A stretch of 64,000 nucleotides of DNA from Limnanthes douglasii subsp. nivea (GCA_036936605.1 JAUPFV010000005.1:52472742-52536741); one strand, 5' to 3'. Positions 10,951-23,074 are shown, counted from the stretch's first letter. Translations and numbers: made by a program. The notes: generated from the sequence alone by a model not told the origin.

Positions 10951-12080
10951 AGTGCGGGCTAGTATTGACAATGAAAGAATTCAGATGATCAATAAGACTC
11001 AGATTTCTGATAAGGATGATATAATCTGTTGGAGGCTTTCTAAGAATGGTCAGATCAATTTGAAGATAACTTGGGAGAATATAAGAGCTACTCACAATTT
11101 TTCAAGCTTATATATGAAGATTTGGAACTTTAAAATCCCCATGAAGTTTTCTTTTATAACCTGGAAGCTTTTTCATAACTTCATTGCATTAGACTCCATT
11201 ATGATGAAGAAGCATGTTAGTATGGCCTCTAAATGTGTATTCTGTGATATTGTGAAGATAGAAATCACTTATTTGTTAGCTGCTCATTTGCATGGAAAAT
11301 ATAGAATTGGTTTGCCTGTATTTTTAAAATCAAAATCAGAAGATCTATGGTTCTCAATCACTTGTTAAGATGTTGGTTCTGGTTTTCAAAATCTAAATTT
11401 CACATTACCCACCTTATTCCCCAAGCTATTTTCTGGGTGATTTGGAAAGCTAGAAACTTTATAAAGCATAAAGGTCTTCATATAAATGTTAATAAAGCCA
11501 TTGATAACATCATTAATATAATCAAAGGTGTTGAAGTTTCTGGAAATCTTAATCATAAACATTGGTTGAAGTCTTACAGTGCAAGTGTAATTATGGGGTT
11601 CAGTTCTATTGAAAAGAAAAGAAAGATGATATACCTGAGATGGCTTCCACATGTTTAAGATCGACTCAAGATGAATGTGGATGTTTCTTGTGCATTCCAT
11701 GGTGAGGCTGTTACTGGTATCCTATTCAGAAACAGCGATGGTGATATAACTCATGCTTATGGTAATCTGATTGGCAAAGCTACTCCTCTTCAAGCTGAAA
11801 CTATGGCTATGCTTTAGGGCCTCACTGTTTGCTTCAAAAACAAATGAACTCGAGTAGACATTGAGTCTGACTCCTTAGTTCTGATCAAGCAGCTCACTAC
11901 CAACTCTTATTTAGACTTTGAGGACCCAAATATAAGCTACTGTAGAAATTTTATTGATAAAAGTATGAGTCTTAAGCACATTTCAAGGGTCCAGAATTAG
12001 GCTGCTGATTGACTTGCCAAATGGACCCTTAAGTGCAAGTTAAAGCTTCATTTTCAGCAGCACAATGTCCCTTCTAATCT
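10951..12080 (+). pseudogene. LINE ORF2 C-terminus: zinc-finger region and RNase H
   Basis: Bases 10980-11300 encode the zf-RVT-like part (WNFKIPMKFSFITWKLFHN, ASKCVFCDIV). From about 11670 an RNase H of the plant L1 type follows: MNVDVSCAFHGEAVTG, LQAETMAML, VDIESDSLVLIKQL and a degraded AADxLAKW. The D, E, D and D positions are recognisable, but stops at about 11816 (TAG), 11844 (TGA), 11998 (TAG) and 12010 (TGA) interrupt it. The stops fall mostly at codons one transition away from CAG, CGA or TGG. Confidence 0.78.
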
Positions 12081-12340
12081 TCTAGCAATTTCATTTCTTG
12101 AAAGCTTAGGGTTAGGATACCTTCAATGTGATTAATTTGAACTATGGTAATGCTAGTTTTGTTCTTCTTGTAGGATTTCTTTGTAGCTCAAGATTTGTTA
12201 GCTAAGGAGGAAGAAGAAGAAGTGGATGCTATTGTTTGAAGTTTTGATTTTCGAAGTTGGAGTAGTTTAAAGCATCTGTCTTTCATTTTGAGTTTGGCGG
12301 GAGAATTTTGCCTCCAAATTTTCATGTCTTAAATTTTGGG

Positions 12341-12722
12341 TCAAATAACCTTTTGATCCCTAAATTTTGTGACTCTTCATTTTGTTAATAGATTTGTTTC
12401 CTTTGATTAAACAAAAAATCCTTTCTAAGTTTATTATTTCATCAAAAAATATTTAAACACAAATTTACATCTTCAAAACATCACCTGACGTGGAAAACTA
12501 TCCTTCCATGAAGATTTTTTTTTCTAAAACCTTCATAAAAAATCATTCACAACTTAGACCAGTCTTAAAAAATATAAACTTAAAAATCCAAAATATCTAA
12601 AAATATTGTTTTCCTTAGTAAGTAGAACCAACAACTGTTTTTATGCAACTAATGTAAATGATGCACCAACTGCTCTTGTTATGGATGTTCACCGGTAACT
12701 AGACTAAATGAGGGAGGAATAT
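12341..12722. other. Unassigned AT-rich DNA between LINE and element D
   Basis: No gene is seen. The last 120 bases may belong to the same host sequence as 27866 onward, because AATAT at 12718-12722 matches AATAT at 27861-27865 across element D. If so, this is the left flank of element E. Confidence 0.35.
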
Positions 12723-13215
12723 TGATGCATTAAAATATAAACGAGCAATAAATAAATACAATTATTGACAAAGAATAACAAAATTTTGGAATTTTAGTAA
12801 GAAAAAATATATTAATTAAAAACGTATACTAAGTGTATGGGTATAAGACACCTTATATAGGGAACATCCAAAACCATAATAAGACAATACAGAAATAAAA
12901 TAAACAAATTAAAAAATAATCCCACCAAATCTGGATGTAATTTGATTTGATTTGTTATTCAAAATACTTTGCTAATCTTACTTGATTATTTTTAAAAGAC
13001 ATGAAAATATGAGCTTGGGCACCTAAAGAAGTAATTTATGGGTCAAACTTTGTGATTAGAATTTCTTCCTCACTTATCGGACTTTCATCCTCCCTTACAC
13101 TTTTCAAAATTATTGGGATCGTTGAGACGGTGAGGTTGAGTATTAATTTCTCCCAACTTTAATACCCGAGTGTAGAATAAATTCTTTTTTGCGCTTTTTT
13201 ACTAGTGCAAGATAA
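12723..13215 (-). repeat. 3' LTR of element D (left copy)
   Basis: It matches 27386-27860 over most of its length with many substitutions, for example GACAATACAGAAATAAAAT versus GACAATATGGAAATAAAAT. On the minus strand CTATATAAGG near 12853 could be its TATA region. The inner end is uncertain because a MITE lies right next to, or inside, it. Confidence 0.65.
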
Positions 13216-13230
13216 TTGTAGGAGTTACCG

Positions 13231-13577
13231 GCTAAAATTTACCGTTGGTCCCCCATGTATAGTCTGTGTATCATGGTAGCCATTGATTTTCACTTTTCTC
13301 TCCCACTCATCCTTAATGTTTTAGAAATTTTCATGATTAGTCCCCCCCGCACATATCGGGGGACCAAAAGGGGCACAAAACTTGAGATTTGGGGACCAAA
13401 AATGATACAAAACTTGGGATTTGGGTGCCACATGTCTGTTTTTAAATGGTTCACATGTGCGGGGGGACTAATCGTGCAAAATTATAAAAGATGAAGGATG
13501 GTGGAAGATAAAAGTAAAGCTAAAGGACTACTTTGATACACGGGCTATACATGGGGGACCAACGGTGGTTTTTAGTT
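13231..13577. mobile_element. Palindromic MITE (non-autonomous DNA transposon)
   Basis: A 22-bp perfect inverted repeat at 13241-13262 and 13545-13566 (outer bases ACCGTTGGTCCCCCATG and its complement) continues inward imperfectly for roughly 100 bp on each side, for example AGTCCCCCCCGCACAT facing TGTGCGGGGGGACT. The centre repeats GGGGACCAAAA. There is no coding capacity. The GGGGGACCAA-rich long terminal repeats resemble Mutator-like MITEs, but the target duplication could not be fixed, so the superfamily is uncertain. Confidence 0.72.
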
Positions 13578-13599
13578 GTGTTTTTAACTATATCATTCT

Positions 13600-14098
13600 C
13601 CCTTTATGGATAGGGATTTGCCCTCAGATTCACATCATTAATAGGCTTAGCAAATGACAGTATATACTTCATATTAAATACATCATGATTTTTTATATGG
13701 CTTGGACGCTTCAACTTGTAGGCATTTAGATTGATCTTCTCCATGATTTCATATAGACTAATATTCCTATTTGCAAGCTTATTTTACACATATACAAGAT
13801 AACGATCCATTTTCAAAACTATCCACACAGAATCTCATTCCTTCAACTCGACCAACCGACATATCTTATCTATAATGTATGTGTACTAATGGGTAGCTAC
13901 CTTAAGATACTTTCTAGTGGTCTCATAAATGTCTCATAACTCATCAATAGGAGTTTCAATGCTAACAAGAACCTTGCATTTCTATGGGAATACCAGATAC
14001 GTAGGACTCCATAGATTATAACCATATATCACCATGAATGGACTATGACTAGTACCCATATTGTGGTTCCCGTTATAGGAGAAATCAACATTATAAAG
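13600..14098 (-). pseudogene. Integrase C-terminal part of element D
   Basis: Reading the minus strand from 14098, the text resembles the end of a gypsy integrase: NVDFSYNGNHNMGTSHSPF, then a VIYGYN...PTYL segment equivalent to the SPFEIVYGYxPxxP motif. Further along, AYKLKRPSHIKNHDVFNMKY recalls the HDVFNVKxL segment before the end of pol. Stops interrupt it. The upstream part of the same gene lies beyond element B, from 23812. Confidence 0.6.
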
Positions 14099-14103
14099 CC
14101 TCT

Positions 14104-14459
14104 TGATGAGTCCGAATATTGCTACCTCTCCGGACGGAGACAGTTCGGACTAAGATCACCAGACCGGACAGGGTAGTTCGAACACCTTACCCATTGGATT
14201 GTTCGAACAAGGACTAAAGTACTTAAACACCTAAACACTTCTTGACTAAGCTGCTTGCTCTCCATTAAACATGACCTGAAAGCCCATAAAGCCCAAATAC
14301 AAAGGTATAAATACCCAACCACCCGCATTAAATATGGGTAATGAAAATAAAATATAACCAAGCTGCTTAATTCTCCCTCTACTCTCTACTCAAACATTAA
14401 AACACCTCAAACTCTAAACAAATTACAAATTTACCCTCAGACGAAAATTAACCACACCA
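14104..14459 (+). repeat. 5' LTR of element B
   Basis: It begins TGATGAGTCCG and ends TTAACCACACCA. TATAAATA lies at 14306-14313, the expected promoter for genomic RNA. Relative to the 3' copy it lacks 39 bp after GCTCTCC near 14260; the missing block starts after and ends with TCC, suggesting a short-homology deletion. Confidence 0.95.
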
Positions 14460-14461
14460 AA

Positions 14462-14480
14462 TTGGCAACCACAATGGGAG
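14462..14480 (+). promoter_or_regulatory. Primer-binding site of element B
   Basis: TTGGCAACCACAATGGGAG begins two bases after the LTR. C has the less decayed TTGGCGACCACAGTGGGAG. TGG at the start pairs with a tRNA CCA end. Related Ogre elements use tRNA-Arg; the actual primer here was not determined. Confidence 0.7.
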
Positions 14481-14531
14481 GAGAAGGTGCCTGAATCGAG
14501 CATTCGAAACCAACAAGAAAAGTCAGTCTGA

Positions 14532-16873
14532 ATGAATCCGGACGCCCCAGAAGTACCACCAGCTTTGCTCGAAGTGATGGGTGAAAACGATGAATATACC
14601 ATCGAAGAGCGTGATAGATTAAAGGGCGAGATAGAAGCTCTGAGGGCAGAAAAGGCTAAGATGGGCATGAAAGAAAAATCGAAAGCATCAGTTGCTCATC
14701 ATACCGATAACCCTAGAGAGCATGAGCCTTCAAAGACTCATGTGAGTACAGAAAAGACTCATGCCAGCTCCAAGAAGTCTCACCGGTCTAAGCTAGTGGA
14801 GAGTTCTGACTCAGACTCAGAGTCTTCTGATAGCTCCTCGGATGAGGAAGGAGTTGAAGAATCCTTGTCCTCTAGCAGCGATGAGGGCTGAACTAAAAAG
14901 AAGCAAAAGTTGATAAAAAAATATTCAAGAAAAAGGGATAGACATGGGAAATTGAAGAAGAATATTGGCAAAGGGTCATCTCACAGCCGGAGGCATGTAG
15001 ACCGGATGCTGATGGATCTTTTTTCCTTCCACGATGAACCAGGTATCTTTGCAACTCCCAACGAGGATACTGTGTTCAGTCGTGGTCGAAATTGGAGACA
15101 ATCTCCATTGTCTTCCAAAATTCTGTCTGGAAACCTCCCTAAGAGGTTTGATAGGACTAAAATGGAAAAGTACGATGGAATACTGATCCAGACAACCAAT
15201 TGGAACAATTTAAAAACTTTATGATGAACTTTGATGATGACGACAAGCTACTTTGTAGAGCATTCTCCCAATCCTTTACGGGGAGTGCTCTAAAATGGTA
15301 TAACAGCCTACCACAAGGTTGCATCAAGAATTTTGATACCTTTTGGGTGGCCTTTCGAAGGTAGTTTATTGGGAGTAAAGAGTTGAAGGGCAACAGGGAC
15401 ACGATAATCCATTGTGCCCAAGAACCGAACGAATTATTGAAAGAATACATAAGTCGTTTTGTAAACACCAAGAATGGGTTAGCTGATTGCTTCGAGCAAG
15501 TAGCAATAGCATCCTTGAGACAGGGCTTAAACCCTGGGAATTTGGCTGATTCGGTGACCAGAAAGAAAGCCATGACTTGGGGAGGTTTGCTGAATCAGGT
15601 TGGAAAGCAGATTAACGTCGATGAAACAAAGAAAACTATGGTGCATATGCAGGTGAGGTCTGCCCCGGTTGCACCAAATCCCAATCAGAATCAGTCCGGG
15701 AAGAAGGCAAAGGAGACCGGACAGGGGCATAGCAGGGCTAAAGCTCAATCTCAGCCAGTTGCACCTGCTCAGAGTCAACAATCCAGAAATAAAAGAGGAC
15801 CTTGGGTTCAACCGGAATGGTTTGCAGAATTGAAAGAAAGCGTGGCCACCATTTATGATAAAACAAAGGAAGAGGTACACTATAGAAGACCGGCCGCACT
15901 ACAATCTCCTAGAGAACATCGTAACAACTCTTTCTGCCAGTATCACAATGATACTGGCCATACCACCTATGATTGTATAGCCTTGAAACAAGAAGTTCAG
16001 AACTTGATTGAAAGGGGAAAGCTGGGGGCATATATCAAAAGAAGAGGAGGTAATAGGCCTGACAATACTCATCGGGTTGGTCCAAGCAATGCTACTCCGG
16101 AGGGAGCTATGGTTATAATCGAAAGGTTTGATGTGGAATCAGAATACTTGGATCCGGATCCAACTCGAAATAGAGTGGGTGCCATTGAGGAATGTTCTAG
16201 AACAGTCTCCGGGCTCATTAAGTTTTTTGAGTCACTTACAATTTTTGGAGGGGATACTATGACAACTCCTACTGCTTCTTCGAGGAAGAGGCACGTTCAT
16301 ACTTTAGCTACCCATCTAGAAGGAGGCATGACCTCCTATCAATCGCAAATTCCATTCCCCTTCATTGTTTTCGATGAAGATGACTTAAGAGATATAGCTG
16401 GCCCTCATGAAGATGTTGTTGTCATAGGAGCATCCATTGGGGGAAATGACATAAGACGAATCTTGGTGGATACTGGAAGCTCAGCCAATATCCTCTTCTT
16501 AACCACTTACAAGAAAATGAAAAATCCAGCCGTAATTCAGCGTTCAGACAGATCAATTGTGGGCTTTACTAGCAGCTTAGCCGATGTGATTGGGGAGTTT
16601 GAAGAGGAAGTTTTGTTGGGCAAGGGCCCTTTCAAGAATATAGTCAGGATACTTTTTATTGTGGTAGATTGTCCCACTTGCTATAATGCTATTTTAGGGA
16701 GGTCTTGGCTCTCTAGGATGCATGCAGTGGCTTCGACAGTCCACCAATGTCTGAAATATGCTGTTCAAGGACAAGTGGGAGTTGTCTAAAGCAGTCAAAA
16801 GATTGCAAGAGAATGTTATGCTACAGCTCTGGCTCCCCGGACGTTGGGAGCAGTTCGTATCAACGAGCAATAG
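14532..16873 (+). pseudogene. gag-protease of element B
   Basis: The start is the ATG of MNPDAPEVPPALLEVMGEND, the same start as in C. An N-terminal Lys/Ser/Glu-rich part is followed by the gag core (FDDDDKLLCRAFSQSF, GSALKWYNSLPQG-like text, YISRFVNTKNGLADCFEQV). A zinc-knuckle-like FCQYHNDTGHTTYDC comes next, then the aspartic protease with the active site ILVDTGSSANILF (Asp codon about 16469) and AILGRSWLSRMHAV. Defects: TGA at about 14889 where C has Arg, a 1-bp deletion near 15180, TAG at 15362-15364 where C has Gln, and TAA at 16787. The frame would end at TAG 16871-16873, a stop shared with C. Confidence 0.9.
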
Positions 16874-16879
16874 CAGTTC
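16868..16879 (+). promoter_or_regulatory. Conserved in-frame stop between protease and RT in B
   Basis: The context is CAA-TAG-CAG-TTC, with the same reading frame open on both sides and matching C codon for codon. The CAR-YY context following a stop is typical of plant readthrough sites. See the corresponding sites of A, C and F. Confidence 0.5.
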
Positions 16880-19509
16880 GAGGGGCTTTGTGGGGGTAAG
16901 GGTGAAATTGATGATCCCAGAGAGACCCCTGGAGTATTGATACCAGTTGAAGATGTTGAAACACATTCTTTAGAAGAAGGGAAAAGTGTCAAGATAAGGT
17001 CTAAAATGCCACCCGGCCTAGAAAATGAGATGTTAAAATTTTTGAAAAGCCATTAGCATGTTTTTGCTTGGTGCAATGCTGATGTTACTGGGGTTCCATC
17101 AGATTTTATATCACATCACATATCTGTCCGGAGAGACATAGCACCTGTGGTTCAAAAGAGAAGGGCTTTTTCCAAGGAAAAGGCTGATGTTATTGTGCAA
17201 GAGGTTGACAGGCTCACAAAGATGGGGCATATCAAGGAATCTCAATATCCTTTGTGGACTGCCAATCCGGTCTTGGTAAAAAAGAAAAATGGCAAGTGGC
17301 GTATGTGCATTAACTTTACGGATCTCAATAGGGCTTGCCCAAAAGATTTGTATCCAGTTCCTCGGATTGACCAGCTAGTAGACTCCACCTCTGGGAATAA
17401 ACTACTATCCTTTATGGATGCTTTCTCCGGATACAATCAGATTCAAGTAGATCCGAAAGATCAGGAGCATACCACACTTGTCACTGACAGGGGTCTTCAT
17501 TGCTACAAGGTAATGCCATTTGGGTTGAAAAAGGCTGGGGCTACTTATCAGAGATTGGTGAATAAGGCCTTTGCTGATCAAATTGGAAGGAATATGGAGG
17601 TATACATCGATGACATGATGGTGAAAAGTTTGGATGAGCAATTACACTTGGCTGACCTCCGAGAAACTTTTGCCAACTTGGTAAAAGTGAATTTGAAGCT
17701 AAATCCAGAAAAATATGTGTTCTGAGTGCAATCCGGGAAGTTCCTAGGTTATATAATAAGTGAGCAAGACATACAGCCCGATTCGGACCAGCTTAATGCC
17801 TATTCCAAATTTAGCCCCCTCGGAATATTAAAGAAGTGCAACGATTGACATGGAGGTTAGCTGCTTTAAACCGATTTATCTCAAGGTCATCGGATAGATG
17901 CGCCCCGTTTTTTCAAACTTTGAAGGGTGTAAGGGGATTTGACTGGACCTCACAATGTGATGAGGCCTTCAATGAGATTAAGAAACATGTGTCCTCCCCC
18001 AAAACCTTATTTAAACCAATTGATAGAGAGACACTCTTCGTATATTTGGCAGTTTCAAGTTGTGCCATTAGTGCTGTGTTGGTGAGAGAGGTGGATAACT
18101 ACCCCCATCCCGTATACTACATCAGCAAGAGCTTGATAGATGCAGAGAAGCGTTATTTGAAACTCGAAAAGTTAGCGTTGGCCCTGGTAATAGCTGCAAG
18201 GAAGATGAGGCCTCATTTCCAGGCCCATCCTATTATCGTCCGGACATGTTTTCCTTTGAAGCAACCTCAGGATTGGAGATTTCCTCTCCTACAATACCTC
18301 TCTGATGGCATTTTGCCTCCGGATAAATTGCAACCGAGAAAAATGAAACACAAGGCTCGTGGCTTTATCATACTAAGAGACATTCTGTATAAAAAGTCTT
18401 ACAGTAAACCTCTTCTGCGGTGTTTGGGAGATGATGAGTCTCAAGTAGTCCTCTCTGAATTGCATGATGGTGAGGGATCAGCTCATTGTGGATTCAGAGC
18501 TCTAACAAGGAGAGTTTTACTGGCCGGCTACTATTGGCCATCTATCATGCAGGATGCTAAAGAGCTGGTAAGAAGGTGTGATCCATGTCAGAGATATAGC
18601 AATGAAATTCATGTCCCATCCATCCCTTTAGAGTCGATTTCTGAGCCTATACCTTTTGCTCGATGGGGGTTGGATTTAGTGGGCCGTCTCCCTATGGCGT
18701 CCGGAGGGCGCAGAACTATAATTGTCGCTATAGATTACTTTTCGAAGTGGATTGAAGCAAACCCTCTGGCAGGAACAACATCAAAAGCTGTCATAAAATT
18801 CATTTTATCCAACATCTGTTGCAGATTTGGTGTTCCACAAAATATAACGACAGACAATGGGCCACAGTTCGACAATAAAGAAATAGAGAGTTTCTGTGCC
18901 TCAAGGGGTATACAACATTGTTTCTCTTCGCCTTTCCACCCACAAGAAAATGGTCAGGTTGAAGTGGCTAACAGAACTATACTGTCCGGTTTAAAGAAGA
19001 ATCTGGAAGGAGCTGCTGGCAAGTGGCCTAGTTATCTACAAGAGGTCTTGTGGGCCTACCGGACAAAACCTGGGGCTGCAACGCAGGAGTCACCCTTTGC
19101 TTTGGTCTATGGGATGGATGCAATAGCTCCCATAGAAGCAACTCTCCCATCATTTCGGGTTCACAAATTCTCCGAATGCGCTAACGAAATGACCATCAGA
19201 GGTCAGCTTGACCTGGTAGAGGAAAGACGAGTTAAAGCTCACCTTAGACGTGCACACTATCAGGGTTTGATGAGAAGCAGATTTGCTTTTAGAGTTAAAA
19301 GAAGAGATTTTCAGCCGGGGGACAAGGTATTAAGGAAAGTCTTCTTACACACTAAAGAAAAGCTGCTCGGAAAACTGGCCCCAACTTGGGAAGGACCTTA
19401 TATGGTTGTTGAAAGGATTAAACCTGGAACATATTGGCTAGAAGACAAGGATGGAAGAATTTTGACCCACCCTTGGAATATTGAACATATCCGGATGTAC
19501 TTAGAGTAG
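16874..19509 (+). pseudogene. RT-RNase H-integrase of element B
   Basis: RT: HIKESQYPLWTANPVLVKKK, MCINFTDLNRACPKD, FSGYNQIQVDPKDQEHTT, and the catalytic YIDDMMVKSLDEQ near 17602. The first RNase H (FDWTSQCDEAFNEIKKH, LFVYLAVSSCAISAVLV, YYISKSLIDAEKRYLKLEKL) follows after a TGA at 17723 and a small rearrangement near 17800. At about 18258 PLK joins directly to QPQDWRFPLLQY, deleting the whole archaeal-type RNase H present in C. Integrase is intact in outline: HDGEGSAHCGF and CDPCQR for zinc binding, AIDYFSKWIEANPL, TTDNGPQFDN and HPQENGQVEVANRT for the catalytic triad, ending HPWNIEHIRMYLE. A TAG at about 17056 replaces a Gln codon. The integrase half alone is open from 17836 to 19509. Confidence 0.92.
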
Positions 19510-20015
19510 CGTCTGTGTAAATATTTACTTGTTTAAACATCCATGTAAATATTTGGGGGCATACTCTTTCCTACCCTGGTGGCGCGGGGAGGTTTTAATG
19601 AGGTGTCCAGGCTTTTTAATGAAATTTGATGCCTTCTTAAAAAAAATTCCGAAGTGTTCTTACTTTGTTTTTTATCACACCATCCGGATTAAAGTAAAAG
19701 AATGATGACCACTTAAACATTTTTCATCGGAGAGCTTAAACACTCTCACTTTAGGCTATTTTATGAAATAACTAAGGGCTATTTAAACACTAGCCACCAA
19801 AATTGAAACAAACTATGAAAGGATGCGAAAATTGTGCAAAACAAGGATATTCATTGAGATAACTTAAGTGCCTTGGCCTTCCAAGGACTTTTAAATTGTC
19901 AAACAAAGTAAAGGATCTATCCCGTCAGATACCGAACACATTAACAAAAGGAGTGCCTTGGTCTTCCAAGGACTTTAGTTTAGATAACATGAAAAGTGAA
20001 AAAATAATTCATAAT
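19510..20015. other. Spacer between convergent pol and extra ORF of B, with two hairpins
   Basis: There is no ORF. Two copies of CCTTGG-NCTT-CCAAGG (19871-19886 and 19956-19971) form short hairpins about 85 bp apart. Two similar ones sit at the equivalent place in C. The two genes of the element converge here, so the segment is the 3' region of both transcripts. Confidence 0.6.
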
Positions 20016-22976
20016 TCAAGACTGAGCCTTTGAAGATGGCTCAGCCTCATCCATCTTATTCTTCCCCTTGGGATCGTCTTTCTCTTCAGGAGGGCCCTCC
20101 CCGGCATTTTCTTCTACCTCGTCAGAAGAGGAAGCACTGGAGTAGTCATGCAAGTCTCTGTCAGCCATGGTGTGGAAGGGAAGGTCTTCGTACTCTACGT
20201 GAAGCCACAAATCTCCCAAGTTCCTCTTCGGGAACTTCTCATGGAAGAGCAGAACCATGTCTGATTTCACCTTGGCATACATTTCCTCTTGAGTATCTAT
20301 TACGTTGTTGGCATAAGCATCGATCTTGACCTGGATTTTGGCCTCTTGCTCCCTTAGCAGATCAGCTTTCTCCTTTGCAGCCTCGGACACTGTGTTCTCG
20401 AGTGCAATCTTGTCATTTGTCAAGTTATGAATGACTTGATCCTTGGCCTTGACCTCCTTTTTTGAAGAAGTGAGATCCTTCTCTACTCCGGACAACTTCT
20501 CCCGGAGCTCTTTAATAGTACCTTCCAGAGTAGCAACTTTGGTGGTCCACCCATCTTGGTTCTTTTTCAGCTCCTCGTTCTCCCCCTTTAGAATGTCAGC
20601 ATGTTGAGTGGCAGTAAGAAGGTCATCGGACAGCCTCTCCTTATCAGACTTAAGGTCTTTGATAATATCTGCCTGACTTCGAACTTGCTTCTCCAATACA
20701 AGCACCGGCTGAACACTACTTAATATAGAGTGAGCTATAATGTCCCTTTCACTTGAAACAGTAAAAGTCTTACCATTAAAAGTGATGGTGTTTGAAGTAC
20801 TCGGAGGGAGGTAAGGCCCAGCAAAATCGTCTCTGGGGAGATTGACAAAGTAGTCACCCAGCCCACCAAGACCAGTGATGTCAACCCCATCAATGCTAAG
20901 GCCTCCCCCTTCGACCTCGTCGGTTTGAAAGTCACCAGGGATCTCATTTGCTTGTGTTGGATCAGTGGGATCAACATGGGGGAGAGGCTCCGGAGGCCGG
21001 AGAGAAAGTTCATCACCCTTAGAGGTCTTCTTCTTCTTGGTCTCCCTGTCCTTGCTTTCAGCTCCCCGTTTTCGATCTCTTTTGGGAGATCTTGGGGGTT
21101 TTGGGGAGTGAAATTCTTGCCTAATACTCTCCTGCTTTGCCACTTCTAAGAGAACATCATCTATCTGCCTTGGGGTTGGCCCCTCCGGATTTGTTGAAAT
21201 AGCTTCCTCCACCTCAGTAGGGTCCGATCCACCTACCACTTTCTTGCCCTTCTTCTTCTTGCCCTTCATCTTACTCGGAGCCTTGGCCCGGCCTGGCAAG
21301 TAAAGTTTCCCATCCGGTTCGTGTGTTCTCTTAAGGACGACATCCGGAGGGGGAGGAGTGGTGAGTTCTTCCCAGGACAAGTCCCTCCGGCCAGTAGTGT
21401 TCCAAAGGTGAGACCTTGCTAAGTTGCCTTCTGTGAAAGCATTATTGAACCGGTTTCCCCACTTTTCAGCAGCCTAAGTGTTGATCTTGGTGCAAGTGAT
21501 CTGCCCAACTTTAAGTAGTCGTTAAAATCCTTGGGCAGTTTCGCTAAGGAAAAGACAAGATCAATCAGTTTAAGCAAATTTGATAAAAGAAGAGATAAGA
21601 ATATCAAATAAGAGCCTTACGATCACTCCTCCATCTGCTGGTGAGGAGACTTGGGTTGACTCCGGCTTTGATTTTCCTCCCGTTCTCCCAAGCACCACTT
21701 ACGAACAGTAATTGAGTTCTCCAATTCCTCTCCGACTCTAGCAGGTCATCCACTGCTTTGAAGTTATCCCCCATGTTCAAGTGATAGAAAGGGATGTGGT
21801 GGTTTCTGCAGAGACTGGCCACAACAGAAAACTCCTCCATTGGTAGAGGGATCCCGGAGAGCCTAGAGGCTATGATGCAGGCCATGAGGGTGTACCAAGC
21901 ATTGGGACTCAACTGGCTTGGACAGAGCTTTATCAGATGAAAGTATCTGACAATCTATGGGCCCAAGGGAAATCTGAGCCCCCAGTTAAACAGCTCCGTG
22001 AAGATAACTATCTCGCTCAGCTTGCAGTCCATGGGGGTTTCGGGGTCTATGGGGATTCTTATCTTCACGTTCTCTGGAATTCCCCACTTCGTACGCATCC
22101 GGCCTAGCTCAGTTGTGTGGATGAAGGCGTAGTTGATCTTTTGCAGGGAAAGGAGATACTTAACATTGACCTTGTGGAAACAAGGTCCCACCCTTCCTCC
22201 AAGACACTCCGGCAGGTCCGGATGCCTCAAGCACAACTTTTCCTTGCCGTTATCCTTTTGGGCAGCAACAGCACTACTAGTCTGTCCGGAAGGTTCGGAC
22301 TCAAATGGAGCCTCTTCGATAGAGTCCTCCATTATTCCTCCATAATTGAAGAAGGGTTTTCAGTCGCAGTGGTGAGAGGGAGGTTTGGATTTGGCTCAGC
22401 CTAACTTCCGGACTGATGAGCTTCAGTAGTCTCTTGGTTCCTGGCCTCTGGTTGGGGCTCTGATATAGACATTTCTCTTCGGGGACTTGAGCCAGTGCCC
22501 TCCGGACCGGACATCCTGTCCTTGGGTGCCCTAATGGGTACTTCTGACCCAGTACTACTGTCCTTAGCACCTGATACAGGGGTGCCCTTAGAAGCCTTCC
22601 CTTTGACCAGTCGGCCTTTTCTCTGATCAACTAGCTTGTGAGGAGAGGTTTCAGCATCAGAACCCATGGCTAAAAATGGGGAGGGCTTTTTAAGGCTGGT
22701 GACGGTTAAACCTGGCTTAACGACGGGTTCCGACTCTTGAACCGAAGAACCAGAGATGATAGGGTAAAGACTGGTTTGAAACAATTTCTTCGGTTTAACA
22801 CCCTTTGTGAAGGAAGAACCTTGGTCTGACTCTGTGGCTGAGGTTGCTGGTCTGTCAATGGGGGAAGTGGGTAAGCCTGCTGCAATGCGCCTTTCCTTTT
22901 CTACTTTTTGCGCCTTTTCTAATTCAGATAGGTTGAGCTACCCACCTTTGATCAGAGCGTTCCTAGCCGTGAACAT
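20016..22976 (-). pseudogene. Extra antisense ORF of element B (Transposase_28-like plus coiled coil)
   Basis: The start is ATG at 22976-22974, by alignment with the intact copy in C. A TGG-to-TAG stop falls at codon 13 (near 22937), and further frame breaks lie near 22400, 22335 and 21950. The Transposase_28-like block is at about 22330-21620 (KVNVKYLLSLQKINYAFIH, MDCKLSEIVIFTELFNWGLR, PNAWYTLMACIIASRLSG, GAWENGRKIKAG). An intron like that of C is expected near 21618-21550: donor GTAAGG is kept, but the acceptor CAG has become CGA, leaving a nearby TTAG. The second exon (21380-20016) is long and open, Lys-rich and then coiled coil, ending FHEKFPKRNLGDLWLHVEYE and an acidic tail. Confidence 0.85.
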
Positions 22977-23074
22977 AAACAACCTAAGTAAGAATTTGTT
23001 TTTTGAGAGAGAAAGCTTTGAAGGTTTGCAGAGTGAAAATGAAAGTGATAGTGAAACAGTAGAAAAGTATTTCA

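Larger units (their letters stand above)
7930..12340 (+). mobile_element. 5'-truncated L1-like LINE (plant non-LTR retrotransposon)
   Basis: ORF2 domains appear in order on the plus strand: AP-type endonuclease, RT, zinc-finger region and a C-terminal RNase H. No ORF1 precedes the endonuclease, so the copy is 5'-truncated or deleted there. It abuts the broken protease of A. The exact 5' and 3' borders and a poly(A) tail could not be fixed; sequence after about 12150 is non-coding and AT/GT-rich. The coding region carries several stops and frameshifts. Confidence 0.8.

Noticed and set aside
20016..22976. Extra antisense ORF as an env-like gene
   Set aside because: No signal peptide, transmembrane segment or cysteine pattern; the sequence is coiled coil and Lys-rich with a Transposase_28-like domain.
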